From: Nipponacmea schrenckii
Lineage: Eukaryota; Mollusca; Gastropoda; Lottiidae
Direction: 5' to 3'
Assembly (NCBI GenBank): GCA_030562195.1
Contig: CM060200.1
Location: forward strand, 18,966,594-19,030,593
Length of the DNA: 64,000 bases
Below the pieces are notes generated by a model, which ran no database searches, had not been told where the DNA came from, and saw nothing but the letters and a program-made list of their open reading frames with translations. Position numbers and translations under genes: made by a program. Below are positions 26,893 through 38,924 of the stretch, one piece after another. Each line of letters begins with the position of its first letter. The stretch's first letter is position 1.

Positions 26893-28153
26893 GCTTAAAG
26901 TAATACCTCTTAGAATTGACATCAAATCTAAAGTCTCAAACTTGGTTAATAAGAGTATATTTCCATTAGTTGTACTTACCAGATACCATGAATAAAGAAT
27001 AGAATCTCTATATCAGATGGTATTTTCAATAAACTAGGTAATCATTGAAAATTTTATTCACTTGATTTATGGATTATTACTTTGATTACTAAGGGATTCT
27101 GTCACCTGGATATGACACCAGGTTAGTCCTCTGATGAACATGAACTGATACAATGTATCACCATCTAAAGAAAGATTTGAGTTGGGACAACTTTAAATTA
27201 GGAACCAAAAAACTTTGACCTTCTCCATTATTCACACTATGCTTAGAATCTGTTCCATTTTGGCAATGATTCCCAAGATCTTTTCTCTCAACATCTCCAA
27301 ACTTTTAAAATATTCATGAATAAGATACCTTTTTTGAATTTCTAACTCTCTGCAACCTTTCCTAAGTAATCATTGATTTCTTAGTCATTTCAGTAATGAA
27401 TTCACCCATTTCGTCTAGTTTATCTTGTAAGATAGTTTGGCAGGTTGTTGCCACAGGTTGACGACTGTTGCTATTTGTATGTTAAGATTGTATTTAACTC
27501 TCGGAGATTTAAACATGGGCATTGACTGTCTTCGATAAGGTAAATACAGGTATTGACAATTTGTACAATGACCGTTGTATTTGCCTGTTAGATCATGACC
27601 TGAATGAACGGCCATTGTCTTCTGCTACATCTTGTTTGTTTATCATGTTTTACCACATTGTACACATATCACCAGTGGTAAAAAATGTCTGCCATTTTCA
27701 CCTGTTGTCAGACGTGGTCATTTTGTGATTTAAAACCTAGAGATAAAAGAATGTTGATCTGTTTGGACATCTTGATTCACATTGTTAACATATTTTTACT
27801 ACAAGACAATTATTTTGTGTTTGTGGAATGAATTAGATGAAATCATTTAATGGCGGTCAATATGTAAGTGAATTCTGTATGTGATAAACTTGTGCCTTTG
27901 AACTGTATATTTTATTTATTTGCATGATATGAACAGAACTTAAATTTGTTACTTAGCTGATCTAATCAGGAATGCAGGATGCACGTAACAATAAAGAAGA
28001 GGTTCTGTTTTAAGTTGTTTGCTTAAACAATCAGATGAATAAAACTTTTGTTTATGTCTTCTTTCAATTTAAAACAATTTGTGTTGTCTCTGAATGATAA
28101 ATATTTATATAGAGATATTTATTGTCACGTCTACATGTAGTCTGAAAAAAATA

Positions 28154-28547
28154 TTAAAGGGGCATTCTGTTATACCAAAATCAAGAGAAATGTGTCCATG
28201 TTAAAAAGGTTTTGAAAGGTGTCACATTTAAGTTTTACGTTTAGGGAGGAGCTAAAAAATAACAGAGCAGATTTGAACAAAATAAACTTCTAATTGTAGA
28301 GAAATATGTCTTCTGCAAAATGCAAAAGGTTTCAATCAAATATATTGAATCTTAAGTAGGCATAATATCAAAATTAGTTTAAGCTGCTTAATCAAGAATA
28401 AGTACCCCCAATTATAATAAATCCTTTTAAAACAGATTTTGTTTGATCATTTCGATATATAAATGTACATAGTGCCATTTAGAAATAATTTTCCGTGTTA
28501 AATTATGATCTGTATGATAAAGAAAATTTTGCATACTGCCCCTTTAA
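28154..28547. mobile_element. TTAA-flanked miniature element (AGGGGCA ends)
   Basis: TTAA at 28154-28157 and 28544-28547 brackets a unit that starts AGGGGCATTCTG and ends, as reverse complement, AGGGGCAGTATGCAAAAT. TTAA duplication is characteristic of piggyBac-type transposition. There is no coding capacity. A similar end, GCATACTGCCCCTT, appears alone near 60962, so the family is dispersed. Confidence 0.65.
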
Positions 28548-28964
28548 ATATAAAACAATGATATGTCAAAGGTCACCCGTATATTTATTGGTGGTGCATG
28601 ATGATGAAGAAAGTCATTTTATCACTTATGTTTTTATCGTTTGAGTGATTTTAGTGTTGTAAAGTGTGAGTTAAGTGGTAGTTAACTAGTTTTCATTATT
28701 TTGTAAGGATTGTAAAAAAGAGAAATGGTGGTGTATACTTCCAAAAAGACCATTGTACTTAATCTTGTGTCATTTATGAAACCTATACAAGGTAAGATAT
28801 AGCTATGCGTGTAAATTTGCATAAATCTGTTCAATATTTGAAATATTTTTTTATTGGATAGGCTTGTGTGATTTATCACTTTACCAATTTTCAATTTTAG
28901 CGACCAGCAATAAAATATGTTTAAATTACATATAGAAGTAGACATAATATTCAAATTGGAATAA

Positions 28965-29090
28965 CAAATACTATTATAGATATTCTACTTGTTCTTTTTC
29001 TCTGTTATTATGTATGCTTGAGAAAGATTCCTGTATGTGAATTGAAACATTGCTTTATTTAAGGAGTAGTAGTATATCAATAATAGTATT
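28965..29090. repeat. Inverted repeat of the AGTAGTATATC family
   Basis: AATACTATTATAGATATTCTACT on the left pairs, with two mismatches, with the right side around 29066-29090 (AGTAGTATATCAATAATAGT). The spacer includes GATTCCTGTATGTGAATTGAAAC, where ATTC and GAAT can form a short stem just before GAAAC. Confidence 0.65.
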
Positions 29091-29582
29091 TGATACAGCA
29101 ACAAAATTTTTTTCTAAAATAGAAATCTGAAGTCTGGTTTACTAGCAATATCGTTTCCTCAATTCTTATTTTGTGATTGAGCATGTAATTGAATTTTGTA
29201 CACTTGCTTCTGAGAGAAACTATATTGTCTTGTTTCAAATTTTCCCAAGTAGTGCCTGAAAATATATTTTGTAGTAACCACAGCAGTCAGCATATCCCCA
29301 TACAATATCAATTGAGTGGCTATCTACACAAATATATTTGAAAAGTAATTTAAAAACAAATAATGAAAGACACATTGTTTTTGTGATTTTTGAGTTTATT
29401 TTTGTAAATCTGAAGATGTTACATTTTAACATGTAGTGTCAATTCTAGAAAACTAGCCACTCTCGGTACATATTGGTTGTTCTTTTTGGACAATAAAGAA
29501 AACAAAACGATCTATATTTAAGGTCCTTTTACTCCTGTCCAAATTCTTGGCTTTTCAGATAATCCATAAATGATAACAACTG

Positions 29583-29870
29583 TGTTGATTGAATGTGGTA
29601 AGAGCGTTGGTTCCTTTCATCATGATGTCATTTGCCTGGATACGTTAAAAATGTTGAATGTGAGTTCTAATGTCGACTGGAATATGAAAATCCTATGACC
29701 TTGAATAAGTCATCTTCACTCCTAATTCCAGTCCACCTAGCTTTTATTGGATACGGATAAAACAGGAAGGATCAATGCCAAGAGGTTTGGTCAAGGACCA
29801 GCTGGTAGAAAGGATCCCTGTCTAAGATGTTATCCTTGTAAAATATAGTTGTTTCTTTCTTTTTCTTTAA
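29583..29870 (+). repeat. Probable tRNA-derived SINE-like unit
   Basis: Near 29596 the words GTGGTAAGAGCGTTGGTT resemble a pol III A box, and GTGAGTTCTAATGTC about 70 bases later loosely resembles a B box. The 3' part (29782-29868) is shared in inverse orientation with 8263-8356, showing it is dispersed. The tail is T-rich with A-runs. Confidence 0.45.
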
Positions 29871-31315
29871 AAATGGATCTTTCATGAAATATGATATGTC
29901 ACTAGTTTTTAGGTGGATCTAGGATAAGTATTACCTTGTTACTTTGTAAATCATTCTAGATTAACTATGTAATAGCTAGATAGCTATTTGAAGAAAGATA
30001 ACTGTATTAGATATCCAAGTATTCAAAAAATCACATTGGGTTGAAACACTTTTCTTTGATCATAGTCTAATAAAGTACAGAGTAGTAGGATGTGAACCTC
30101 CATATGATATCCTTGAAAGCCTAGTATAGGGTTTATAAAGGACATGACCTGTAAATTGAATGATTATTGGTTCAAATGTATGCTGATCCAACTGAGCTTA
30201 TAGGGGACAAACAGTAATATAGATATGGTTTGATAGATTTAATAAATAGTTAAGTAGGTAAACAGATAGACAATGTATAACCGGTTGACGCTCATTATGG
30301 CGTGTCTTTTTCTATTCACTAAATAAGACCTGAGAATCAAACATTCATCAATACAGTAATGTATTAGAAGGTACAGCTCTCCACATTTTCAGTCTTAAAT
30401 GATCGAAGATACACACTGATCAAATTTGGATTGGATAATTTCTGTTGTTGTCTTCTGATTTACCAGAAAAACCAGGTATGTGTTAATGTGCTATTGGTCA
30501 ACTAAAATGAAATTAAATAGAATACTTCTCTCAGTGAATACACTCTCAGAGAATTTTTGTCAGATAACTGCATTAACCTACTCATTAGGTTTTTTAATGA
30601 GGATGAATTTTTCATGTGCATATTACAAAAAGGGCCTTGATGTATTTCCCTTCCAAAAAATACTTTTTCCACATCTCAGACTGGCATCAATGATAGGGAG
30701 AAATTGGATTGAAAAATCAAAAGGATATTATCTTTCAAAGAAATATATTCAAGTTTTCTACAAGAGTACTGGATGCTTTTTTTCACCTCATCTGCTCTGA
30801 TTACTGACAATCAGTTGCAAACCATATTCATATCTGATAGCACTATCTAAACCCAGTTCAAATCTAAAAGCCTTAAATTAGCAAAAAAATGTCACCATAG
30901 ATACATGAATTTGTGACTATGACTCACAACTTGATACAACTTTGCAATCCTTTAAACCACTGCTTATTGAAGTTAAAGTGCATCTTTGTGTTTTGTTTCT
31001 ATGTATTTATGCGCAATTAGTTGCATTAACTGTAATTATAAAGAATAAGGTGGAGTGAGACTAGTTTTAGGTGTAACTTTTTAGAAATTAAAATAAGTTT
31101 ACCATGTAAATATAGGAGCAGCTTTTATAGCCCTTATTACAATCTTGTTGGTATACATGAATGTAAATAAATTCTATTTGAATTAAAAATCTTGTGATAA
31201 GGGCCTACACATTTTTTTTTTGTTTTTCAAATGTTTTGATGATATTATTTTATGGACTTTAGACTGTTACCTCGAGGTTAAGATATATAAAAGAAGTAAG
31301 AAGACACCTTTGAGT

Positions 31316-31535
31316 AAACTTTTATTCTACGAGCTTTCGTTGTTGTTGAGACAACTTCATCAGGTGAAATGATCTGGAAATATATACAATGTACCTAACA
31401 CATTAAAACATCATAACCCTATGACATGACTGTGTGGTTACTAACAACAACAACATTATCATGTTTCAAAGATTTAGTTACAATATGATAATTTCACCTG
31501 ATGATGTCTCAAGGATGACAAAAGTTCACTGTAGG
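31316..31535. repeat. Inverted pair of CTGATGA-containing, hammerhead-like motifs
   Basis: Read on the minus strand, 31331-31370 gives CACCTGATGA, then GTTGT and ACAAC able to pair, then GAAAGC. Read on the plus strand, 31493-31530 gives CACCTGATGATGTCTC and ACAAAAG, a decayed relative. CUGAUGA-stem-GAAA is the hammerhead ribozyme core order. One extra A sits before the stem, and I cannot find a convincing stem III or cleavage site. These are called hammerhead-like only. Confidence 0.35.
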
Positions 31536-31810
31536 TCACTCTTAAATAGTGATAGAGTGATACAGCATTACATTTAATTCTGTTCAGATTTATCTTAAGA
31601 TGTATTAAGATTTACTTGCATCTTCCCTGTCTACATTAACCAATTAGGTGCAGAAGAGAAGGATGTAAAACTCAGTTCATTTCATTTCATCTTCCTGCAT
31701 TTACTTCCATTTTCTTTAATGTCAATATTCTCTCTGGAATTAATCCATTTATATTCAGAACAGTGATATGTAAGATTACTTTTCAATTGTACAATCTGGA
31801 CAAGAACAGT

Positions 31811-32137
31811 TACTGTAAGGCTAGAAATTAATGCGTCAACAAATTAATGCGACATGGGATATAGAGACTAAAATGCGAGTACAAATTAATGCGATCCGCG
31901 ATAGGTGTCTACAAGTGTTTAATGAATGAAGACCTGAACAATGATCAAGATTTTACCTTTAAATAGTCAAGTGTGAAAATCCTTTGTTTTGATAACGTCA
32001 TTGATTGCTAATCAGCTTCAAATTAAGAGATAATTACCTAATTACTTAATCCTGCCCGGTCTCAATTTAAATACTTTACTGCATATAATTCATTTGCAAA
32101 TATGTATTTGAAAATGCGGATACAAATTAATGCGATC
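31811..32137. mobile_element. Element with four AAATTAATGCG words
   Basis: AAATTAATGCG occurs at about 31825, 31841, 31883 and 32124. A longer ~26-bp block built on AAAATGCG-TACAAATTAATGCGATC is present twice (about 31869 and 32110). Such spacing suggests subterminal repeats of a DNA transposon. Ends and class are not clear. Confidence 0.4.
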
Positions 32138-32814
32138 GCCTGAACATCTATTCCTCGTACTTAAGGCTGTGGTAGGAGGAATTGCTAATATTGTCCAATC
32201 GAAATTGGGCCTAGAAACTTTCGTGGAATTTCAGCCAATCAAATCATTCGCTCACTTTAGAGACTTAGTTCTCATTTCCACACCTACAAAACGAAGTGTG
32301 ATGGGCTTAGTTTATACAGATTAATAAGACCATGTCAAAAGTCATAATCAGGATATAATAAGCTTTCATTTATTACCAATAAGAAAAGTTTTGTCTCATG
32401 CATAGCACATGTACCAATGATAGTTGATAGACAACAAAAACGTAGCTACTGCCTTGTCCTATTAATCCCATTAGATGTAGGCTTTATCTGTAAGTTACAT
32501 TGAGTTAAATATTTGACTGTCACACACCATGGTAATGTAATATCATACGACAGTATTTAGGAGTAAAATATTGTGATTGAGAATGATCTATGAGAGTTAT
32601 ATTAGAAAATAATGACCTGAGAAAATAATAAATTGTCATCATAAATATTATCTCCCTTTCTTCTCAATTGAATTGAAAGTCTGGTTTCTTGATTAAAACT
32701 GAATTTTGAGGTTAGTAAAGTCTAAAATTGTGCAAAATATGTTTGAAATGTTATTAACTAGTAATGAATGTTTGGTTGTTTTGTGTATTTATAACCATTT
32801 TATGCTGTTCCTTA

Positions 32815-33998
32815 TTTTTTTGCTATCACCCCTGTCCGTCCATCCATCCATCGGTCAACAATTACTTGTGTACGCGATACAGGCCAGAGTTTTTATCCGA
32901 TTTGAATGAAACTTGGTATGTGTATTCATCTTGATAATATCTCAGACAATTTCGAAAATGGCACGATTCCAGATGTCTGTTTATGAGTTATTGCACTTGA
33001 TTAAATGAAAAAATGTAAAAATTTACTTGTGTACGCAATAGAAGCTGTTGTTTTTATCCGATTTGAATGAAACTTGGTATGTGTATTCATCTACAAAATA
33101 TCTCAGACAAGTTCGAAAATGGCACGATTCCAGATGTCTGTTTATGAGTTATAGCCCTTGATTAGATGGAAAAACGTTGAAATTTACTTGTGTACGCAAT
33201 AAAAGCTGTAGTTTTCATTCCGATTAAAATAACACTTGGTATGTGTATTCATCTTGATAATATCTCGGACAAGTTCGAAAATGGCACGATTCCAGATGTC
33301 AGTTTATGAGTTAAGGCCCTTGAATAAATGAAAAAACGTTAAAATTTACTTGTGTACGCAATAGAAGCTGTAGTTTTCATCAGATTTGAATGAAACTTGG
33401 TATGTGTATTCATCTTGATAATATCTCAGACAAGTTCGAAAATGGCACGATACCAGATGTCAGTTTATGAGTAATGGCCCTTGATTAAATGAAAAAACGT
33501 TAATATTTACTTGTGTACACAATAGAAGCTATAGTTTGCATCCGATTTTAATGGAACTTTGAATGTGTATTTATCTTGATAATATCTCAGACAAGTTCGA
33601 AAATGGCATGATTCCAGACGTCGGTTTATGAGTTATGGCCCTTGATTAAATGAAAAACGTTAAAATGTACTTGTGTATTTAATAGAAGCTATAGTTTTCA
33701 TCCGTTATGAATGAAACTTGGTATGTGCATTCATCTTGATAATATCTCGCCAGATGTCTGTTTATGAGTTATTGCCCTTGATTAAATGAGATAATGTTAA
33801 AATTTACTTTTGTACGCAATAGAAGCTGTAGTTTTTAAATACTTGGTATGTGTATTCATCTGAATAACATTTCGGACAAGTTAAAAAATGGTGTGATTCC
33901 AGATGTCGGTTTATGAGTTGTTGACCTTGATTAAATTAAAAAACATGGAATATTCTGTTTGCTGAAGTGGGTGTATGTTATCTTGCCTGGCAAGCTAT
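32815..33998 (+). mobile_element. Helitron-like element with seven ~161-bp repeats, copy A
   Basis: After a CCCTGTCCGTCCATCCATCC microsatellite-like start, seven monomers begin at about 32864, 33025, 33186, 33348, 33509, 33669 and 33806 (spacing 160-162, the last 137). Each carries GAATGAAACTTGGTATGTGT and TCGAAAATGGCACGATTCCA. The end is GTGTATGTTATCTTGCCTGG-CAAG, with CTTGCC/GGCAAG able to form a small hairpin. Copy B at 51.3-52.1 kb shares both ends and the period in opposite orientation. The layout resembles molluscan Helentron/pearl-type elements with ~160-bp core repeats; that naming is from memory of those families. Confidence 0.7.
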
Positions 33999-34244
33999 TT
34001 TTGATTTTTGTTTCATGTAGGGCTGTTGTTTCAACTTTTTTTTCCTGAGGGCAGGGCATGAAAGAGCAACTCAAAAGCCTGATGATCAATTAAGTTATTC
34101 AATGACAAACCTATTCATAGCAAACCCAAGTTTGTATGGTATAGCCAAAAATATATTGCAACGCGGAACATCTCTAGAAAATTGATAAAAAGAGAGTATT
34201 ATAAGTTGATTTAGTCTGTGTATTAAAGAATATTAAAATATTAT

Positions 34245-34440
34245 CTAGAACATGAGTCAATATATCAGGTAGTCTTGATACTTTAATACAGTGTATTAAA
34301 GCTAACTTAACAGTTTGATGGTATTTTACAACTTGTTTTCTCAAATTGGGACAGATGTACCCATCAGACAAGAGTCTGGATATACATATCAAATCATACT
34401 GTTGCTCCACATCAGTGATGTCCTCTATTAGTTTTCTATC
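34245..34440 (-). pseudogene. Possible exon or gene fragment, minus strand, unidentified
   Basis: After a plausible acceptor (CCTGCATCAG) an open frame of about 65 residues reads with a protein-like, non-repetitive composition (RKLIEDITDVEQQYDLICIS, then NLRKQVVKYHQTVKLALI, then LPDILTHVLDN). It does not look like random AT-rich translation. I do not recognise the family, and no partner exons were found nearby. It could be a retained exon of a minus-strand gene nested in the intron, or a fragment carried by a transposon. Confidence 0.25.
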
Positions 34441-37400
34441 CTGATGCAGGATTTTGTATCCGAAACAACAGAATGTGAACTGCTTAAAGATCAATTTAAA
34501 GATGTAAGAATGGCGACTTCAGATGAACACTCATTTAGTGTAAATTTTTGGTCAACTTTCTCTTCACTTCTACATGGATAGAACTAGAAAAATGTTTTAG
34601 ACTGGTGTTTTACATAAAAATGTCTTAGAACTGAAAAACTGACAAGCAACTTTAAATATTGTTTGCCTTTGTCATTTGATCTAGTGGGAATATTTCCTTA
34701 TATAGGTAAATCTGGCATTAATATTGATAGTTTCCTTTTTACATGAAAACAAATAAATGGTATTATATTAATTTTTTTAGTTAAAAATAATTGCTGTCAA
34801 AGTTTTCCTGATTCTACTTTAATTTTAGTACTTCCAAAAATATTTTAAAATTTCAACCGATACTTGTTATACATCAATCTAATGCTAAAAGCGGTTGTAA
34901 TGATTTTATTCATAATGATCTCATATGGGATTTTCCTTATTAATAAAACAGTCATTATAGTATATTATTAGTCATGGATTACTAACATAAAATAACTACT
35001 GTTTAATTATCAATTGATTTATTAGCATGATTCATGTTTGGAAGAAAAACCCAGATTGAGCAAAATTAGCCATGTAAACTTCTGCAATGAAACAATAAAT
35101 GTGTGTATCTTGAAAATTAAGTGTTTGAAATATTATAGTCATTGATACAATCACTTTGATGGATAAAGATAGTTGAAAAATTGCACATTTTCAATACATG
35201 ATTTAAAATTAAGACTTTTGGTGCAATTGTGGACTCTGTGGATAGCACTTTATTACCAATTTCAAAACCTGATAATACAGTTACAAAATTTTCAATGTCT
35301 ATATTCAAATTTGTACTTTACATTGATTTGATGTAGCAAATGTCCTTAATGAAGAAATAGAAAATGTCAATGATATTTGCTATGATAAGAAGACAATAAG
35401 TACAGAAACCTTGATAATATTATTACATAGTCAAACATAACACAAGTGAATAATAGGCCACACCCATTTACCTGTCAAAAACTTGTCAACAGGTATAGAG
35501 TTTATCAGTTAATCAGGTGACTTATTAGTTAGAATTTAGACTCATATAGTGTAAGGATAGTCTATAGGCCTGTCTGTATATGGTATAAGATATTACTTTA
35601 GCTAAGGTAAACATTTAAAACTTCTTACATTCTGCTTACATAAAGAGAAATTTCTAAGCTGTCATGTACAAAAGGTTGGAATCCTTTAATTTGAGTATTA
35701 TAAGGATTTCTGTGGATAGCTAAGGTCTGGCAAGCAAGTGCATTTGGGTCTTTTTGTGTCCCTTGTATAATAGACCCTACATAGGCTACTTATATTATGC
35801 AGGGTTATTTTGAATGGCTGATTGAATTTCATAAGATGGTTTGCATGTTGTATTATTGAGTAATTTGGAAACCTGATCCAATTCTTACTCCTTACACATC
35901 TGCAAATGTAGGCTTTATATTGCACACCTGTGGTAGTCACCCAGTTCAGTCCACTACAACTGATCATCTTGCAAAGTTATAAGTTCAAATGATATTCTGG
36001 CCTGTTTCAACTCTCCAGCAAATTGAAGCAATATAAAACTGGAGCTTTTTGTGCTTGAAATTTGTCTTTCATCATTTGAACAAATTTATAGGCTGGTAGT
36101 ACTTAACATGAATATTCAAACAACAAATATTAGTCATGGTCTATAAGTCAAGTCTCAAGTCATTAAAAACTGTACTTAACTTGCTTCATATTCATTAGTA
36201 GAAAATATATTCATTTTAACATATTTACTTGCAAATCTATATCAAGCTCTTGTATATTCTTTATTGTGTTATGGTAAATGATACCAAGTGATAAGAATAT
36301 GAGCTAGGTTTAAGAAGTTAATCTAGACTAACATTGTATTTTAATGGAAGTAATGTAAAATTCATTTGGTAGTTAAACCATAATTGTTATAACTGTTTAT
36401 CAAAAGTGTGTCTGGAAATATACACAAACCAAACTTTTATGAACTTTTTTGACCTTTGACTCATAATGGCCAATGAAATTAAAATTTGAAATGGGTTTAT
36501 TTTTTGTATGTATTAATGTAATTGACAGTATTTGCTCAATTAAAGAAGATAAACATCTGACTGTTTCAATTTTCACCTATTTTATTTTATTGTAAACAAG
36601 TATAGGCCTATAAAGTATTGCGTAACACTCAATTCTAGATTATTGTGCCTTGATTGATTTTATCATTAATGATTATAGGAAAGTTTGATATTTTAATGGG
36701 CGTAAATTCACACGTTAAACAAGGATATTGGTTTAGCAAAAAGCATAAATTGTTTTAAATTTTTCTCAATGTGACCTGGAAAATATTTTTCAAGTTAGTG
36801 ATTGAGATATAATTGTGAGTTAATGTATTTGAAATATGCAGATAATAAAACCTACACATTGATATACTAAAGCAGTCTTAAGAAAACATGATCAAAGATA
36901 TTGTCAAATATTCAACTCTATTGAACCTTATATATGACTCAATTATATAGTCCAAAATTACTGACTTATGTAGGCCTAACCTGTACTTTAGTTTGTTCTA
37001 AAGATTGTTTTAACCAACAAGATGAAGCAAAGTTGGGCATTTCAATCTTTCCTAGCCAAAATGATACTGTCTGTGACATTGTAGAATTTATGGGGATGAT
37101 GGGACCCAAACAATCCAGTAAATTAAGGCACATTGGTTTTTTCAACTCATTCTGTTTGACATCTGTCAAATATTGATATCAGAGACTAGTCTTGGGCTAG
37201 TTTTTTTGGACTATCCTCTAATTTCTGCTACAGTATTTGTCAGATAACTGTTGTTTAACCAGGACACAGATCATCATATACTACATTTTCTACACACCTA
37301 AACACTATATATAGATATAAAACATGTGAAATAGAATTATTGTGACACAGCATTACGTAAATTAAGTTATAGACACGTTTGGTCATTTTCCTTCCTGAAG

Positions 37401-37809
37401 ACCTGGTGCAGTTCATCCATTTATATATACACCATGTACATGCAGTGAGTCAATGATTCACGAACAAACAGAAATTAAAATTTTCCCAAGGCTATACTGT
37501 TTTTAATTGATTTATTTATCCCTTGACAAATTTTTATTTCATTTAAAGTGCAGAAATATTTTGCCACTTCAATATTATTGAGTAGGCAAAATTTTGCACT
37601 TGATAACATCCTGGACAAGCAAGAAATGTTACTGAAAATGCAGGCTATGGCAATCTAGAATTCCTAGGTTAAGGATATACCATTTTAGGGTGGAGGTTCA
37701 TACAAAATGTACAGATATCATCCAAAACATATTGTCATTTTGAGAGAAAAGGCCAAAAATTATAAAGAGCTTCAGATTACTAATTGTTGTCTCCCTTTGT
37801 ATTTTTCAG

Positions 37810-38498
37810 AAGCTGAGCAGGAGCCAGTTATAAAGACAGAAACCAACAAAGTTAAACATTGGGAAGTGAATACTGAGCCCCAGAAAAATAAAACACCAGA
37901 TACAGGTTGGGACGGGCAGAAAAACGTTATTTATAGTCAAAATATAGTTCAGGAAAACGGTACCACAGACTTAGTAGATCGTGAGTCAATATCAGAAAGT
38001 CTTCATAATACAAAACGTCAATGGGAAGGGGCTTTTAAAGATCATATCGATAATAGATTTAAGGATAAGAAGGAAAAATCTAAAGAAAGTGGGAAACGCT
38101 GGGAAGTAAAACTACCTCCTCAATCCTTACCTAGAAATACAGTAAAACAACAACAAACCCAATTAGTCTCCTCACAAAATAACAAAATGGCCGAAAACGA
38201 AAGTGCTATTGATCGTGAAATCAGATTAGCCAATGAAAGAGAAGAACTCTTACGACGAGAAAAGGAGGAACGTTTAAAATTAGAGGAACAACAAAATGGA
38301 CGTTTAGATATTTCATCGTTTGAAAACGTAACTAAATCACCACCTGTAAATAAACCACTTTATCACGAGATGACGGAAGCTGATCGAGGTTCTGAGATGT
38401 GGCAGCGGGAAACGTTGATCCAACAAGAATTACGTGAACAAGAAGAACGGGAACTAGCTTTAAAAAGAAAAAGTTTAACTCCAGTACGAAATCGTCAG
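37810..38498 (+). CDS. Internal exon: Trp-containing and EREIRL-type repeats
   Basis: This 689-nt exon runs from TTTTTCAG|AAGCTGAG (phase 1) to CGTCAG|GTAGGG (phase 0). Three similar Trp segments appear early (KHWEVN, RQWEGAF, KRWEVKLP). Then comes IDREIRLANEREELLRREKE, the first clear copy of the E-R-E-I-R-L-x-x-E-R-E motif that repeats in the next exon. A second helical block reads MWQRETLIQQELREQEEREL. These motifs are what link the protein to AKAP2/MISP-family C-terminal regions. Frame continues past the donor into the intron but soon stops. Confidence 0.88.
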
Positions 38499-38576
38499 GT
38501 AGGGTATATTTGTATCTTATTTCTGGAAAGAATCAGTTACCATAATCTCAATATAACAAATTTCTAAAACCTTCAT

Positions 38577-38924
38577 TTAAAGGGGCCCAGGCTTGATTTT
38601 TAGGGGTCGTTTTGGGCCTTTGTTACATTTAAACAGTCCTCAGAAATACTCAAGCTCTAAGAAAATCGCAAAAAACCTTGAAATATACCTCAAACAAAAA
38701 TTTCACTTTTCATTTTTTTCCCGTGCTGTACGCGGCTGGTCTCCAGTCAGTCTGAAAATTGTGTGTCCTGTTGACAAAGTCTACAATTGAAAATGCGTTG
38801 CAGTCTATTTATATAGATGACCGCTATTGCACGACGGGAAGGATAACTCTTTGATTATCAAGACGAACCGTTTTCCAATATGGCGGGACGTTCGTAATTT
38901 CTTAAGCCATTATGGCTCCTTTAA
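38577..38924. mobile_element. TTAA-flanked miniature element (AGGGGCC ends)
   Basis: TTAA at 38577-38580 and 38921-38924 flanks a 340-bp unit. The left end is AGGGGCCCAGGCTT and the right end, reversed, is AGGAGCCATAATGGCTT. The interior contains CG-bearing words (GTACGCGGCTGG, GCACGACGGG, GGCGGGACG) unusual for this intron. A 65-codon open frame inside is probably chance. Confidence 0.65.

Larger units (their letters stand above)
6347..37809 (+). other. 31.5-kb intron 2, repeat-filled
   Basis: The donor is GTTAGT at 6347 and the acceptor TTTTTCAG at 37802-37809. I found no exon in it that would extend the + strand protein. It holds a TIR element with a 68-bp array (6597-7141), G-runs, two minisatellites (11.5 kb and 21.0 kb), a degenerate duplication (17.0-17.3 kb), a hAT-like element, a TTAA element, a tRNA-SINE-like unit, a hammerhead-like pair, an AAATTAATGCG repeat element and a 161-bp repeat array. 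These are listed separately. Large parts (about 12-16.9, 18.7-20.9, 21.3-26.5 and 34.5-37.7 kb) show only AT-rich sequence to my eye. A small unknown exon or enhancer could be missed. Confidence 0.7.

Noticed and set aside
30480..30800. 106-codon + strand open frame in intron 2
   Set aside because: Translation has no domain or repeat pattern, lacks splice signals in a compatible phase, and ends in a homopolymer-rich stretch.
36934..37176. Open frames on both strands of the same 240 bases
   Set aside because: Opposite-strand pairs of equal length are typical of chance; no domain on either strand.
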